Source: Metellina segmentata (lineage: Eukaryota; Arthropoda; Arachnida; Araneae; Tetragnathidae). From it: a stretch of 64,000 bases of DNA. Position 1 is the first letter of the stretch. The number at the start of each line of letters is the position of its first letter. The stretch is from the NCBI GenBank assembly GCA_947359465.1, contig OX375874.1:93590172-93654171 (forward strand). The letters are read 5' to 3'. Shown here in pieces: positions 1 through 12,143 of this stretch. The notes beneath the pieces are model-generated. The model saw nothing but the letters and a program-made list of their open reading frames with translations. It was not told the origin of the DNA and did not search any database. The position numbers and the translations under genes are program-made.

Positions 1-747
1 ACGCTCCTTTGAAAAACATTGACCGAATGAGATTGACGGGTTGATTGAAGCTATATTGAAACACCTATCAATCGAAACCGTCAATCACATTGACAATAAT
101 ATTGATCGTCTAAGAAACCCTTAAAATTGAAAGTTTGGTGAAATTTCTGGAAACGATTTTTATTAATGTTTTAATTTATGTATATATCTTTGTTGATATT
201 CCTTTGATAAGTGACAACTAAAAATGGATAAAAACAATAAATCAATAGATTTTTCACAAAACTGTCACAAGAGTTAGATCAAATTTTGAATAATTTTCAG
301 CTTTCCCATATAAATTTTAGGATAAAAATGGCTTTTTTACACAAGTTTTAGGCTTGACATTCATTTTGGACTGATCCATAAAACAACCTAGGTTATGCCA
401 GAATTTATTCACGTAAATTTTGTCCCCAAATCATTTCACTATTTCATGTTATGAGATGAACGGTATTCCAAACGTTCTAAGTATCAATTCGAATTATACT
501 GCCCTTGAGGTGTACCAGCCAGTTTACACCACCCTACGAGTATACTCCAAGTCATATAGTCATATTTAAAAAATATTTTCTGATTAGTAATCGTATTTAT
601 GTCATTAGATAATGTGCCTGATAAAACCGTACGTTTTATCAATTTTTCGAACTCTTAGTTATAGCATCAATTTTTCGAGCCCGAAGTTTTTACCTGCACG
701 GTTAATTCCATTACAAAAAAAGACACATTTTTGTTGTACTATCCTAA
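1..747. other. Unassigned AT-rich sequence
   Basis: No gene, RNA or transposon end is recognised. Short inverted words around ATTGACGG / GTCAAT occur near 30-110 but do not form a bounded element. The only open frame is short and shows no family motif. Confidence 0.4.
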
Positions 748-1150
748 TTAATACTCATTCTATTCACTGCTCATGGATACTCTGTCTAATCAATATTCAT
801 CTATGCTAATCAATACTCATCACATTTAAACAATACTAATTCTATGCAATGCTCATCACATCTAAGCAATACTAATTCTATGCAATGCTCATCACATCTA
901 ATCAATACTAATTCTATGCAATGCTAATCACATCTAAGCAATACTAATTCTATGTAATGCTCATCTATACTAATCATACTCATTTTATTTAATGTCCATC
1001 AACACTCATAGCATTCATTGATCAACAACACTCATTCAATTCAATGCTCATCAATGCTCATTCTATTCAATGCTCATCGATACTCATAATATTCAAATAC
1101 TCAGGAAAACTAATAAATACTCATTATTTTCAACACTCGTCTATACTTAT
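748..1150. repeat. Minisatellite, 36-bp core unit
   Basis: The word CAATACTAATTCTATG starts at 831, 867, 903 and 939, exactly 36 bp apart, each time followed by a CAATGCTCATCACATCTAAG-like segment. Degenerate ACTCAT / GCTCAT words extend the array on both sides to about 748 and 1150. It is a tandem array in the upstream flank with no coding potential. Confidence 0.85.
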
Positions 1151-2049
1151 TGACAGGAATGCAAATAGTTATTGATTTCTCAAGAGTTTAAAGCAAGATT
1201 ACGTTGTAAAGGACTACATCCACAAAAAAATAGTGTTGGTGGTAATAGCGAAAGTAAATAACTTCCATTCCCAAAAAAAAAATATAATAATAATAATAAT
1301 AATAAAAAAAAAATAGTGCATTTTCCCATATTAATTCCAATTATTATCATTAATTACAACACCTAAGTAAATTATTTAAGGTATGTTGAAAACAAACAGG
1401 ATTATTTCAAAAGTTCGAATTTATGATTGATGTATATTCATTCCTGTATCCTTCTGAAGTTGGGCTGTTTTCGATCAAAATGCAAAATCGAGGATTATTT
1501 TTATTTCATAACAAAATTGCCTAACGCTCTTAAGTCTCAAAGATCCGTACATACATCCGATTTGTTGTGTTACGGTGACGTTATTCAAATACGCTTGATT
1601 CACATTCTCTGGGGAAAGTCTAGTTTGGATTCATTTTTCGCACTGCATGCTTAGAATCGCAGAACGAGCAACGACAACAAAAGGGCTTTACAATACTAAT
1701 GTGTGACTTTTCAGGATAAAACAACATTAGCATACAAATAGAAAAGGGTACTTTTTCGGCTAAAGGCTGAAATTTTAAGAAATACACATTCTCCCATTCG
1801 TGACAAGATTTTTAGGACGTGCAAGGGTTACGTCGATTAGCGTGCCGTACTTCCGTATTAGTACTTACTCTCAAGGGGATATGTACACGCGTAATACTTA
1901 TAAATGTGTTGCCTTAAAAGTATTATTAGAATCCCGAGACGATTTATACCAAGAATTGACCTTGCACAATCCGTATAAATAACCATTCAGGACAAACTGA
2001 AGTAAAGATGCAAGTAAATCCCTAGTTGACCAAGTTAAATACATAAACA
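1151..2049. other. Unassigned sequence with an AAT microsatellite
   Basis: Contains a short (AAT)n tract near 1283-1305 between A-runs. Two short open frames (1427-1654 and 1800-1982) have no recognisable domain, signal peptide or splice context. I see no gene here. Confidence 0.4.
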
Positions 2050-2057
2050 CTATATAG

Positions 2058-2622
2058 CAGGGCTCGAAATACCCGGGTGCACAGGTGCACTGTGCACATG
2101 AAAATAAAATTGTGCACCTAATTTTTTCCTGCTAGGTGCACACAGTGCACCTAACGTTAACAAAAAAAAGGGGAGGGGGAACGTGTTTTATGTTATTTTG
2201 ATGTTTGAACAAAATATTAGTACCGACATATCTCACTCTAAAGGAACGTAATTAAAATTCCTAAATACACACTATGCGAAAACAAAATCGCTGTGCCGTA
2301 ACAGGTTTATACAGGAGGAAGGTTTACTTGTGTCACTGCCACCAGAACTTTCCGATGATCGAAACATTTTCCAGATGGCTCTGTTAAAGCGACTGTTGCG
2401 ACAGCCTTGAACCGTAGAATTTCGATATGTTTAAATGTTTTTTTATTTACGATCACTACGAACCTATATAGACATACACAACTAATACCGTAGTTTACAT
2501 TACATTAATACTTTTACATTGCGTTTTTTTTTAATGTGCACCTAGCATATAACTTGTGCACCTAATTTAAAAATTTAGGTGCACAGTGTGCACCTGTATT
2601 AAAAAATCTATTTCGAGGACTG
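2058..2622. mobile_element. Non-autonomous hAT-type element, 565 bp
   Basis: The left end CAGGGCTCGAAATA and the right end (reverse complement CAGTCCTCGAAATA) form terminal inverted repeats. They are flanked by a perfect 8-bp duplication, CTATATAG, at 2050-2057 and 2623-2630. TIRs beginning CAG with 8-bp duplications are characteristic of the hAT superfamily. The words GTGCAC and AGGTGCAC recur in both subterminal zones and may be transposase-binding repeats (inference). No transposase frame is seen. A 163-bp derivative made only of the two ends lies at 49906-50068. Confidence 0.9.
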
Positions 2623-2630
2623 CTATATAG

Positions 2631-4806
2631 ATATTTAACACAGCTTCCTCCTATTTTCTTCTGTCAAAGTAATTAATATTTAGAAAGACGTGTGTGAAAG
2701 ACAGTACATCCTTGTCTACCAAAGAGTACTTTGAAAGTTAATTTTTGTATTGGCTAAGTCCCTCCCCTCCCTCCCCCCACTGCAACACTCCCCCTCAAGA
2801 ATTTAACAGTTGCTGAATTCGATAGATGCTACTACTAGCTGATAAACTACAAATTGGTTAAGAGTTTGAGAGCAGTATTAAGATCACTGGTTTACTTCCG
2901 CATACGTGGTCATGCAATGTAGGATTGCAGCCATGTTACCTTTAGCAGTCGAGTGTAAGTGCAGGCCGGCAGGGTGTTGAAATGAGACAGCCACAACGAA
3001 TAAAGAATCTGTGATAATGGTAGAAGCAATGTTTTTTCCAAGGGGTAGTTATTGAAAAGAATTGGCAGTTCTACTAATCAAGGGGACCAAGCATAGAAGC
3101 GCTTGGATTGATTTAAAGCCATCTACAATTGATTGGATTGAGAGCCATCTGGTATTTGCCAGAAGTGTCATGATACTTGTTTTCAAAGTGCGTGCGTGCA
3201 TATAACCATATTAGCCAGTCTCGAATTTATCAAGACGTGTAAAAGACAGTGCAACTTTATTTACCGAAAGTACATATTGGAGATCAGTGTTACGTATACT
3301 ACTTCATTAGAAGCTAATTTTTGTAGTGATGTCCAAATTCACACCAATTGTTCCTAAGGAATAGCGTTATTCACAGTTTATGAATATCTAAAGACAAATT
3401 AACTCTGGAATCCCAATGGTTGATCAATGAAATAACCCCATTACGCTAACAATAGGGAGAGTTGGATGTTGATAAATCATCCATTCCCCATAACGGAATC
3501 CGTTATTGGAATATTTGATTTATCACCTTGCTGGGCTTCTTCAGGAAGCGATGGGAATCCATCAGAAACTTAAAACAACTTCCGAGAAATACCAGCAGCC
3601 CCAAACTGATTGACTGCACTGTTTCGCAGGAATGAAACCCAATGCCTGCCGGTACGTCGGCGTAAATGAGCATGTGCGGCACTGCAGCTAATGACTTTTG
3701 CGTGTTAAGATGGATTACCAGTGAATGGATTACCGATCTCCCCTGATTGCATCAGCGTATCTGCATTTGAATGTCAGAATTACTTCGGACGCAATGCTTT
3801 TAACGGGATTCACTGCGCTCTAATCGCTCTTCTCCTTGTGACGAAATTTGCAAGGCCTTACATTTTCACAACAAAAAGAGTTCTCAGAAAACAAATTATA
3901 CCGTGGATTTAGCCAGCTTTACCTCTTTTTAGAATAACTTTCCAGCTTCTAATTAGTGGTAAGTAGTCTCGACCTATACTACGTAAAATAATTGCAGTGA
4001 ATCATATAAGGAACGAGGTTTTTTGACTGATTATAATACATTGAGATTGATGTGGTGTCTTGTATGTAATGTTTTGATTAAACATTCACGTCAAATGTAG
4101 CCTTGATCTAACTGAACATTAGTTAGTTTGTTTAAAACGGTTTTTAAACTAATATAAACACGCAAAAGAAATGGAAATATGTAGTTAATTAACAAAAGAA
4201 ATGGGAAATCTATGCTGGGGACTTGCATTTTTTTATCCGCATTTTCTGTAACTGATACTAAATTTAGGAGGGGATCACAACTTTTAATTAATATTTTTTT
4301 TCTTTTTTTTTTCCAATGGCGGGCACACTTTAAAAAAAAAATATCAATCACTTTTTTTTTCACATTCTTCATCCTCAGCATACTAAAAATAAATTGGATT
4401 TGAAATAGTTTTTGAGTTTTGTTATGGTCACCGAAAAGTTCACCGGATAAATCAAACGAAGAAGCTGCTCGGGTTGTTGACTCCAAGGTGGTTTCTACAA
4501 GATGTCTCGTCCATCAAGATTTGGTTAGTTTTGAAGATGACGAAATTCCTCAACGAGACAATCATTAGATGGATTAAGAACTTGGTATTGATGTTTCTAT
4601 TTAAAAATCAACTGTGAAAAGAGAATCATTAAATGCACAAGAAACGTTTTTTAAAACATACATTTTCAGTTTCATCTTTGTGTACGTGATATTTGTGGAA
4701 ATGAAATGGTCGACCGTCCAAAAGGGGTACTCATATCCATCAGACCTGCCAACAAGATTACCTATGTGATCTGCAGTTTGAAAAATAAAAATAAATTGAA
4801 AGACAT
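2631..4806. other. Unassigned flank sequence
   Basis: No transposon boundary or gene is recognised. A small perfect palindrome lies near 3490-3511 (ATAACGGAATCCGTTAT). The longest open frame (4091-4486, minus) is driven by A/T runs and shows no domain, so it is not called as a gene. Confidence 0.35.
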
Positions 4807-5106
4807 TGTAACGATCTCCCAACAGGTTATTACGAACACAGATAGGTTATAAGAACAGTTGTTCTTGTGTTCTGGTTGCTACTGTTCTAGTGGACGAACA
4901 TCGATAAATGACAGCGCCAGTGTTCTGATATGATCAGGAATACGGAATTTTGGGGGCTGTTCTGAAAAAGAACAGCAATAAGCAGATTCGTTTTAGACTT
5001 GAGAGGAGTGAGACGTGTATATTTGAAACTTTTATATTATCTTGTAAATAAATGTGTGTGTCCAATTTAGGTATGCAGTGTCCCTCTGTTCCTGGCCACT
5101 GCTACA
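4807..5106 (+). repeat. Candidate solo LTR, about 300 bp
   Basis: The segment starts TGTAACG and ends GCTACA, so it has the TG..CA ends expected of an LTR. Near its right end it has an AT-rich TATA-like stretch followed by AATAAA (about 5028-5052). The flanking pentamers GACAT and CACAT match at four of five positions, as an old target duplication would. No primer-binding site follows, so at most it is a solo LTR. The retrotransposon family cannot be named from this alone. Confidence 0.4.
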
Positions 5107-5279
5107 CACATTGTCTATCAAATTAGACACCGCTGTGTCACTCTGACAGACATATTTATAAATTTAGAGTGGCTATAAACACTTTTTGCAGCAGCTGGAA
5201 TCTTTATCTTTATTCTACCTTTCATTTTGTTTTGCACTCTAGCATTATGTGTCACATGGTAGCACATGGGGGTTAACAG

Positions 5280-5543
5280 ATATCGCACCCCGGCAAGAAA
5301 AGTGACACAACTCAAAATCGCAGAATTCGAGAAACATCAACTTAAAGGATGCCATAAAACTTATATTGAAATAGTATAAGCTTTTTTTAATATTTTGGGT
5401 AAGTATTTATGGTAGTAATTTCTATTATATTCTATAGAATAGAAATATAACATTCTGGGGCACCTCATACAAATTTTTTAATGACATTACAACAAAATTT
5501 TTATTTTTTGAACTGTGTCACTTTTCTTGCCGGGGTGCGATAT
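5280..5543. mobile_element. MITE with perfect 30-bp inverted ends
   Basis: The 30 bases 5280-5309 are repeated exactly as their reverse complement at 5514-5543, for example TCGCACCCCGGCAAGAAAAG on the left. Outermost TA dinucleotides suggest a TA target duplication and hence a Tc1/mariner-type MITE, but this is inferred. The 204-bp interior is AT-rich and non-coding. Perfect arms suggest relative youth or gene conversion. Confidence 0.8.
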
Positions 5544-6344
5544 GTCTGGATGTATGCCTTTGCAATACAAACATCTTCGTGACGAGTGATTTCAAAAAGA
5601 TGGAAACTAAGAGTGTGATGTAACTTTATCTGGTTAATTCATGGGAAATCAAAACAGTCAAACCTACAGTAAAATTTACTTTTAAAAACTTGTTTTTATC
5701 AAAAATTAAACATTTATTATTATGTTATATTGAATTTATAGTTAAACGTTTATAATTGTGCCAAAAAAGTAAAAGTAAAAAGAATAAAATTGCAAATTTT
5801 TATTTTACTCTTTTGTCAGAGCATCAAATACATTTCACACAATACTGTCAGAAGTTATACGCGTTATTATCCAAGGAATTTCTGAATTTGAATGCTAATC
5901 AATATAAAAAAACGAATTCATTTATTAACAACATTTAAAAGAAATAACACTGTAAATCATCCGTTGTATAAACGATTATGTTCACAAATTATTCATCTTC
6001 TTATCAGACCAGCGCACAGCGTCCGCTCTGAACTTTCTTAATTATTGGTAATCAATTTCAAATCTTATTTCAATTCATTTATAATGGCATCTATATTTAC
6101 ATAAATGAATTTTATACCTCTAAATGAAATAAAATAATTCAAAATAAGGTAAAATGGAGCAAGTGCATACCAAAATTTTCCAAGTTTTATTTAAAAGGTC
6201 ACACGAAAATACTTATTTTTATCACAGATTCAATATTTTTTGATGCCGAATAGAGATCAGGTTCTTATTATTCAATATAAATATTCAAAGCAACTATTTA
6301 GTACTCACATTTTCAAAATTTTATCGAAGGTCCAAGATACTCAC

Positions 6345-6689
6345 TTGGGATGCGACATCGATGTCGATGTTTTATAAAAAAAACATCAATGCATTTTTGT
6401 TGAAAGAGCACCAATGGAAGATTTGTTAATTGTTCGTATTAATTTTTTGACTTTGTTTTGACAGTTGAAAAAAGTTTTAGTTATAAATTAATAAACACGG
6501 CAAATGATAAATTAAACCCCCACCCCCCCTGGCGAACATTAATGTTTGAGGTTGCTAAACCAGTTTTAAGAAATGGGGGGGAAAAGTTTAAATACAATGA
6601 TGTTTAAAAACATCGATGGTTTTTGGGTGATGTATTATCAACATCGATGTTTTAATTTTGAACGTCGATGTTTTTCTGTCGAATCTCTA
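6345..6689. mobile_element. Possible hAT-type MITE with ACATCGATGT repeats
   Basis: The left end TTGGGATGCGACATCGATG and the right end (reverse complement TAGAGATTCGACAGAAAAAC) are imperfect inverted repeats. The words ACATCGATG / ACGTCGATG recur inside both ends. The flanking octamers ATACTCAC (6337-6344) and GTACGCAC (6690-6697) match at six of eight bases. It is non-coding. The boundary is tentative because the ends and duplication are degenerate. Confidence 0.5.
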
Positions 6690-7805
6690 GTACGCACCTG
6701 TCCCACTCTGTAGAGGGGTAAATGCGTACCTATCCTCTAAAGATTGCCTATTTGTATGGAGAATGATGTTGGGACAAGTGCAAATGGCTTAGTTTTCAAA
6801 AAACTTTTAGCTGGTTAAAATTCTAAAATTGGAAAAAAAATCACTGATTTATAGAATGTTTCATCATTTGGGATAAGAAAACATGAATTGGAAAGAAAAA
6901 AGACAGCTCTGTGAATTATTCGGCTCCAATCTTATGGATCCACCACGCACTTGCCCCAAAAATGCTCTTATCCTACTCTGTCTTACATATAACACGTTTC
7001 GTCTACCTTTACTGGAGTTAATTCTGAAAATCCTGGTGTTGCTCGGGTTTAATCTTTAAACTACGGTCGGTTCAGCAGTTGTACTATGATCGTGCTAAGA
7101 AAGAATTTAGACAACGTCCAGTACATCAGTTGTACCTTGAATGTTTTTAGAATCGCGCCAAGAAAGAATTTAGACAACGGCCGTTACAACCAGTGCTGTA
7201 GTCGTAAAAAAAACAGAGGGTATACCATGGGCTCCCGCAGAATTTTTTCCATGGGAGACGAAGCATGTACTCACTACTTCCAGTGGAGGGGGGGGGGGTC
7301 AAAAAATGTACACATGCACATACATGTTTATGTGTAGGAAATCCATAAGCCAAGGGGTTGTCCGCTCCCCTATTCCGGGGTATTCTCAAAGGACCGGGGA
7401 ATATGTTCGAATTAATCGAAGTTCAAACTATCGAGAGAAAAAAAGACGATATTAATTTTATATTACAGGAAAGGAACTGTGGAACTTTGAAGAAACTTCG
7501 ACTTAAGCAGAAATTCGTTTTAACAAATTTTAAGGCCTTCCTCTATCATTTTCATTGAAATATTTTCCGAACTGCTTGACTAGAGAAATCCGTCTCTGTG
7601 TTTCATTTTGTAGAGCATACTCTCGATCTATTGTCTACTGAATTGCGATGGTTGGCCGACCAAGAATTTACAAATTTTTTCCGGTTGAAAGTGTTCACAC
7701 ACATTTATTTTCGGTGGTCCATTTGCCTTAATAACCATTAGATTGGAGACGTTTGAAATCAATAAAGATTATATCAAATCTATTGCACTGTATTATTCAT
7801 TAAAC

Positions 7806-8550
7806 ACAGCCCGGGCTCGCATTCGGTCGTGGAACATGGTAATATTTCAATTGTTCTTAAAAGAGGCTTTAATTTTTCTGGAACAACTTGGGCGTTTTCA
7901 TGGGTCCCTCAAAACCTGAATAGTGCACATTTCATCTATACCAAAACGCAGACAGATCCTTTTTACCTCCTTTTCTCCATGGCGAATATTCCCTGTGTTT
8001 ATACTTTCTGGATCATCAAACATGGTAATTATTAGTTAACGTCGCACTAGAGCAATACAACGGGCTATTGATGACGGTCCGGAATCAATCCCGTAAGGGA
8101 AAGATCCGAGGACAACAAATCGTAATTTTGAACCACGGTCAGATGACGAAGCAACACCTGAGCTGGCACCCCACTCTCCAAACTTCCACACCAACCCAAT
8201 GTGAGGACTTTCGACCACGACAGATTTAAAGTGCACCAGCAGCCTCTACACCATACACTTACAAACACCCATGCCCGGACTCGGATTCGAACCAGGAACC
8301 TTCCGATCCAGAGGCTAACCCCTTAACCACTATACCGGTTGGTCGGAGGATCAAACATGAATATATCTTTCAAAAGTTGATCATTTTCTTCATTAACATC
8401 AGAACAAAGACTGGATTTCATTCTATCGATAATATTTTGAATGAATTGCTTATGATTAACAGGTACGATTTTGGAATTATGTACCAAGGTGATATTTTGA
8501 AATAGAAACTTTTCTTTTGCTTCTACAGCCATCTGCATTTCACGTGACGT
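7806..8550 (-). pseudogene. hAT transposase pseudogene, SINE-disrupted
   Basis: Read on the minus strand, an N-proximal piece (about 8550-8350) leads to a KDIFMFDP motif. The SINE interrupts it there. On the far side (below 8024) the reading resumes with MFDDPESIN, and after a stop and a frame change reaches ILPCSTTECER near 7830-7865. That resembles the conserved hAT C-terminal dimerisation segment (hydrophobic, P-C/S-S-T, then E-R). hAT transposases are DDE-type cut-and-paste enzymes. This copy has internal stops, a frameshift and an insertion and cannot be functional. The family call rests on this motif plus the element's hAT-type ends. The subfamily is not determined. Confidence 0.65.
8025..8349 (-). 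mobile_element. tRNA-headed SINE, full length, type I head
   Basis: On the minus strand it starts with a tRNA-like head carrying an A-box-like TAGTGGTTAAGG and a B-box GGTTCGAATCC, followed by a ~250-bp body ending near GTTAACT. A perfect 10-bp duplication, ATCAAACATG, flanks it at 8015-8024 and 8350-8359. It inserted into the hAT relic. Short open frames across it are translations of the SINE body, not genes. Confidence 0.88.
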
Positions 8551-8768
8551 TTCGCGCGAAGTTTTCTTGGAAAAGCAAAGCGTGTATTTAGTTTTTAAGA
8601 AAAAGCAGAGGGTATACGGAATTTGCTGTAGAAACCAGAGGTTATACGGCGTATACCGCCGTATACCCTCCACTACAGCCCTGGTTACAACTTGACGCGA
8701 TTCTTTAAAGTCATAAGAATCGCGCCAAGAAATAATGGCTCTTGTTATATCTGTTGTCGCAAAAGGTT

Positions 8769-8920
8769 AAAATATGACCGCGACATTTTCTTGTATTAAC
8801 TCAAATACACAAACCCTGTAGAACGTGTTTCCTACTACGACAGTTAATATATGACCGCGACATTTCCCTGTGTAAACTCAAATATGCAAACCCTGTAGAA
8901 CGTGTTTCCTTGTCCATGTC
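8769..8920. repeat. Tandem duplication, 77-bp period, two copies
   Basis: ATGACCGCGACATTT starts at 8774 and 8851, and GAACGTGTTTCCT starts at 8821 and 8898. Both pairs are 77 bp apart. The copies are diverged by small substitutions. The function is unknown; the repeat lies between the hAT relic and a Helitron. Confidence 0.8.
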
Positions 8921-9158
8921 CATTTATTGTAGGAAAACAAACTTTCGATTTTAAAATTGGGGCTACGATGGGCACTTTTAGGACTACCTGTGTGCCAATT
9001 TTCATTACTACAGATTGGTCTGATGACAGGAAAGAAATAGCCTCTGTTTTTCGAGTGTTCTAAAATATAAATGTACCAAATTTCGTGTGGATTGGTCAAA
9101 CGGTGTAGATTTGTATAGAGAATATATATACACACATCCTTTTTTATGTTATAGATAA

Positions 9159-10868
9159 TAGATTATAAATAAGAATGGAGCGTTTGTTTGTACTTTGAAT
9201 ATTTTCGACCCTTTTAAAGTTTTCCATCCGTTTTCGACCCTTCTGATGCCAAATACATCTCTTGCATACATCTCTCGAATTTGTGTGTTTCTACACGCAT
9301 CACATAAGTTTTATTTCATATATTTGAATACATTGTTCCTTATTTTGTACACTATACTTTAGTTTAGTGAATGCAATATTAAACTTTTATCGGTCTATAT
9401 ATTTATATAAGCTTCATGCTAAAACATCTGAGTAAGTATATGTCAGAGTAAATATATGAGATATTTAAATAAAACATAATGACTAGTTTAAGAAAAACTG
9501 GAATTGAGTATTACGATTATTTGGATTGCTTTACGGGAACTGCTAAAAAAAGCAATTATTTTTCCAAATACAATTTTTTTATAGAATTTCAGGTATCATA
9601 CTTAAAATATTTCGAGTCTTATTTTTGTTCATTGCGCAATGTAAACGATTTCCAAATATTTGGGACAGACGATATTTTTCAACGAACGGGAATGAATCGG
9701 AAACTCGTGTTGGTTGATCGCATGCAGCGATATTTTCTGTTTCTTTCGCTCTGATATAATTTCGCATTTATAAATTTTATGCACTTTTTTGTTGAAAATT
9801 ATGGCAACTGTGCTATATCAAGAGATAAAAAAATAATCTCGAATTAATATCGCTGAAAGAACTTTTTCCTGACAATTTTTATTTTATTTTATTTCGCTGT
9901 TTTCTTTTGTTTTACAGTATTAAATCTTTATTATTATAATAAATTTTATTTCCCTTTCATCACACGTTTCACCACCACAAAGTATTCGACTTAAAGTGTC
10001 AGGAAGACAAAATAAAGCAAATTTTAAGTGTCATTATGCCGTTATTCAAAGAATAATAATGTTAACAAAATCCAAACTAGAACTTTTCAAACATAAAAAA
10101 AATTGTGTCGTAATGACAGGAGGTCAGGGTGAATTATTTTACGAGTTGAATATATATTTAAACAACTTATTATGTATGTTAAAAAACTTATTTAAAGCAA
10201 TTATTTTCTTTAAAAAACTATCAAATCGATTTATTATTATTTTTTAAATGATAATAGGTTACCTTTGAAGTTCTGTACAGAAGACATTCAATTTTAAAAC
10301 AAGTTATTTTATTATTAAACCACAAAATATAATTTTCAAGAAAAAATGTATAGGACCTAAAAAAAACTTATTGATGAATATCTTATCAAATTAATTTTTC
10401 ATCCTTCCCTTAAAGATGACGAAATTCGACAATGTCGTATGCCTGACGCAAGAGTGCCACAATTAAAAAAAATATTGTTTTGTTGACTATGAGTGCGAGA
10501 GCACTCGCTGTAAATTCGTCTTTTTTATTAATTGAGTTGAACATGAAAGAACTTAAAAAATGGAATTCCAAGTCTCCCTCAAAATTGTGTTTTGTAGTAG
10601 TAACCTTAGTGTCACCATTCGTCATTTTGTAGCTTTGTCATACAGCAATGGTGCAATGTATGCAAAATGTATTACATGAATGGATATGCATGTGTAGATT
10701 TTTTTGTCCAAAGTAACTTGTGCAAATTATTAAGATGTTGAAAAGTGTTAAAATATTATTTTATTCTACGAAAGACAAAATTGATTATATTTTCTGATCA
10801 TCTCTCTCTCTCTTCTTTCAATTTAGAGTAAACCAATTCAAGCAGATTAAGGCCGGATATTTTGCTAG
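9159..10868 (+). mobile_element. Non-autonomous Helitron, copy 1
   Basis: The left end reads ATTATAAATAAGAATGG. This is close to the TCTATATAAATAAGAATGG start of the sister copies but has lost the canonical 5' TC. The right end has a GGCCGG remnant of a 3' hairpin followed by TTTTGCTAG and a T, giving the CTAG-T end expected of Helitrons. Interior blocks shared with the copies at 34561-36099 and 49747-51286 include AAAACATCTGAGTAA. No Rep/helicase frame is present. The minus-strand frame at 10410-10625 resembles that in the 34.7-kb copy. Confidence 0.75.
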
Positions 10869-12143
10869 TTTCTAATAAAAATGCGTTAAAAAGCACACCT
10901 CAATCCTTTTACCACAATCAGATTCTGTTCTGAACTACTTCAATTCATCCCATTCCTGTGGTCAAAGGCGATTCGGTAGCTTTGATTATTTTGGTCATAT
11001 TTTATTTTCCGAACTGGTTTCTAACACCCAGATTCTATTTCACGAATTTAGGAATCAAGAATTTTCAGGAGTCAAATTTGCGACTGACGTTATCCAAGTT
11101 ATCCACGATAATGTTTTCAGGGTTAATCAGAGCCTGTAACTAAAACTTAGAACTATCTTTAAATAATTGCATGATGCATGACTTTAAAAATGCAATGAGA
11201 AGGCCAATGTAAGAATAAACTACGCATCTCACAATAAAAGTGACGTAATACATAAAATAATAAATCATATCAAATTAAAACGTACGTCGGATATATTTGG
11301 ACCACCCAAGATGTGTCTATACTGTAAGTGCTTATGCAATTTTACTACCTCAACACTTTCATTTTCTGAGATAAGACTTCATGTTATGTGTCTGTATAGC
11401 AATACCATAAACTGTTTAGCGTGATATGATTGTCCTTCGCACCTAAAAGAGAAAAACTAGAGGTTACAATTAAGTGTGATTTACGATACAAGACATACAT
11501 GAAAAGAAGAGAAACATAATGCTGATGCGATCTACAGTGGTTTGTATGAGGGTACGAGTACCACGCATGAATAGCGTCGAAAGGTGCCGACATTTTAAAA
11601 AGAACAAATGGCACTTGACTCTAGCCATTACCCAATGAGGATGCAATGCGAACAAAAGCGATAAATGGAAGAGATACTATGTTGGAAATTTCAGACTCTC
11701 TTAGTATCGGAGTATCTTAATAGATCTAGCTTTTCTACATGAATGGTCGGAACTAGATTATGCTGCCAGAGTGTGTTTGTTAAAGAAATTCTTGTACGTT
11801 TCAGTTTCACATAACGTTCGTTAAAGACGGTTGATTTACTACACCTATTTCTTACCATCACAAGCGAAATGGGTGACATTAATTTCGAACAGGAAGCGTC
11901 AAATAATTTGACACCATTCCCTTTCGAAACTTTTTGCGTCAGAAGTTATGTGGCAACCTTGATATGCTAAGAAGTAAATAACTCTATGCACCTTCTAAAA
12001 CATTTCATAACAATTTAAGACGATAGTTGTATATTTCTCAGATTCATCCATGGCGGTAGGAGTGTTTTATTACAACAATGTTATTCATCTATTCTTTAAT
12101 AGACACTATATGGATAAAAGCTCTTTGGATACTGTAGAAATTA
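10869..12143. other. Unassigned sequence
   Basis: No transposon ends, RNA gene or coding domain is recognised. Overlapping minus-strand frames at 11384-11655 and 11691-11879 have no family motif. Confidence 0.35.

Larger units (their letters stand above)
7191..8683 (-). mobile_element. hAT transposon relic, 1.49 kb, with a SINE inserted
   Basis: The ends CAGTGCTGTAGT and (reverse complement of the right end) CAGGGCTGTAGT form short TIRs. They are flanked by a perfect 8-bp duplication, GTTACAAC, at 7183-7190 and 8684-8691. Subterminal GAGGGTATAC and GGCGTATAC words occur near both ends. The minus strand keeps pieces of a hAT transposase, and a SINE has landed inside it (8025-8349). Direct repeats of a GCCAAGAAAGAATTTAGACA word (about 7098 and 7158) lie just outside the left end. 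Confidence 0.88.

Noticed and set aside
4091..4486. 131-codon minus-strand frame
   Set aside because: It is dominated by Lys/Phe/Ile from A/T runs, has no domain or splice context, and overlaps an open frame on the other strand.
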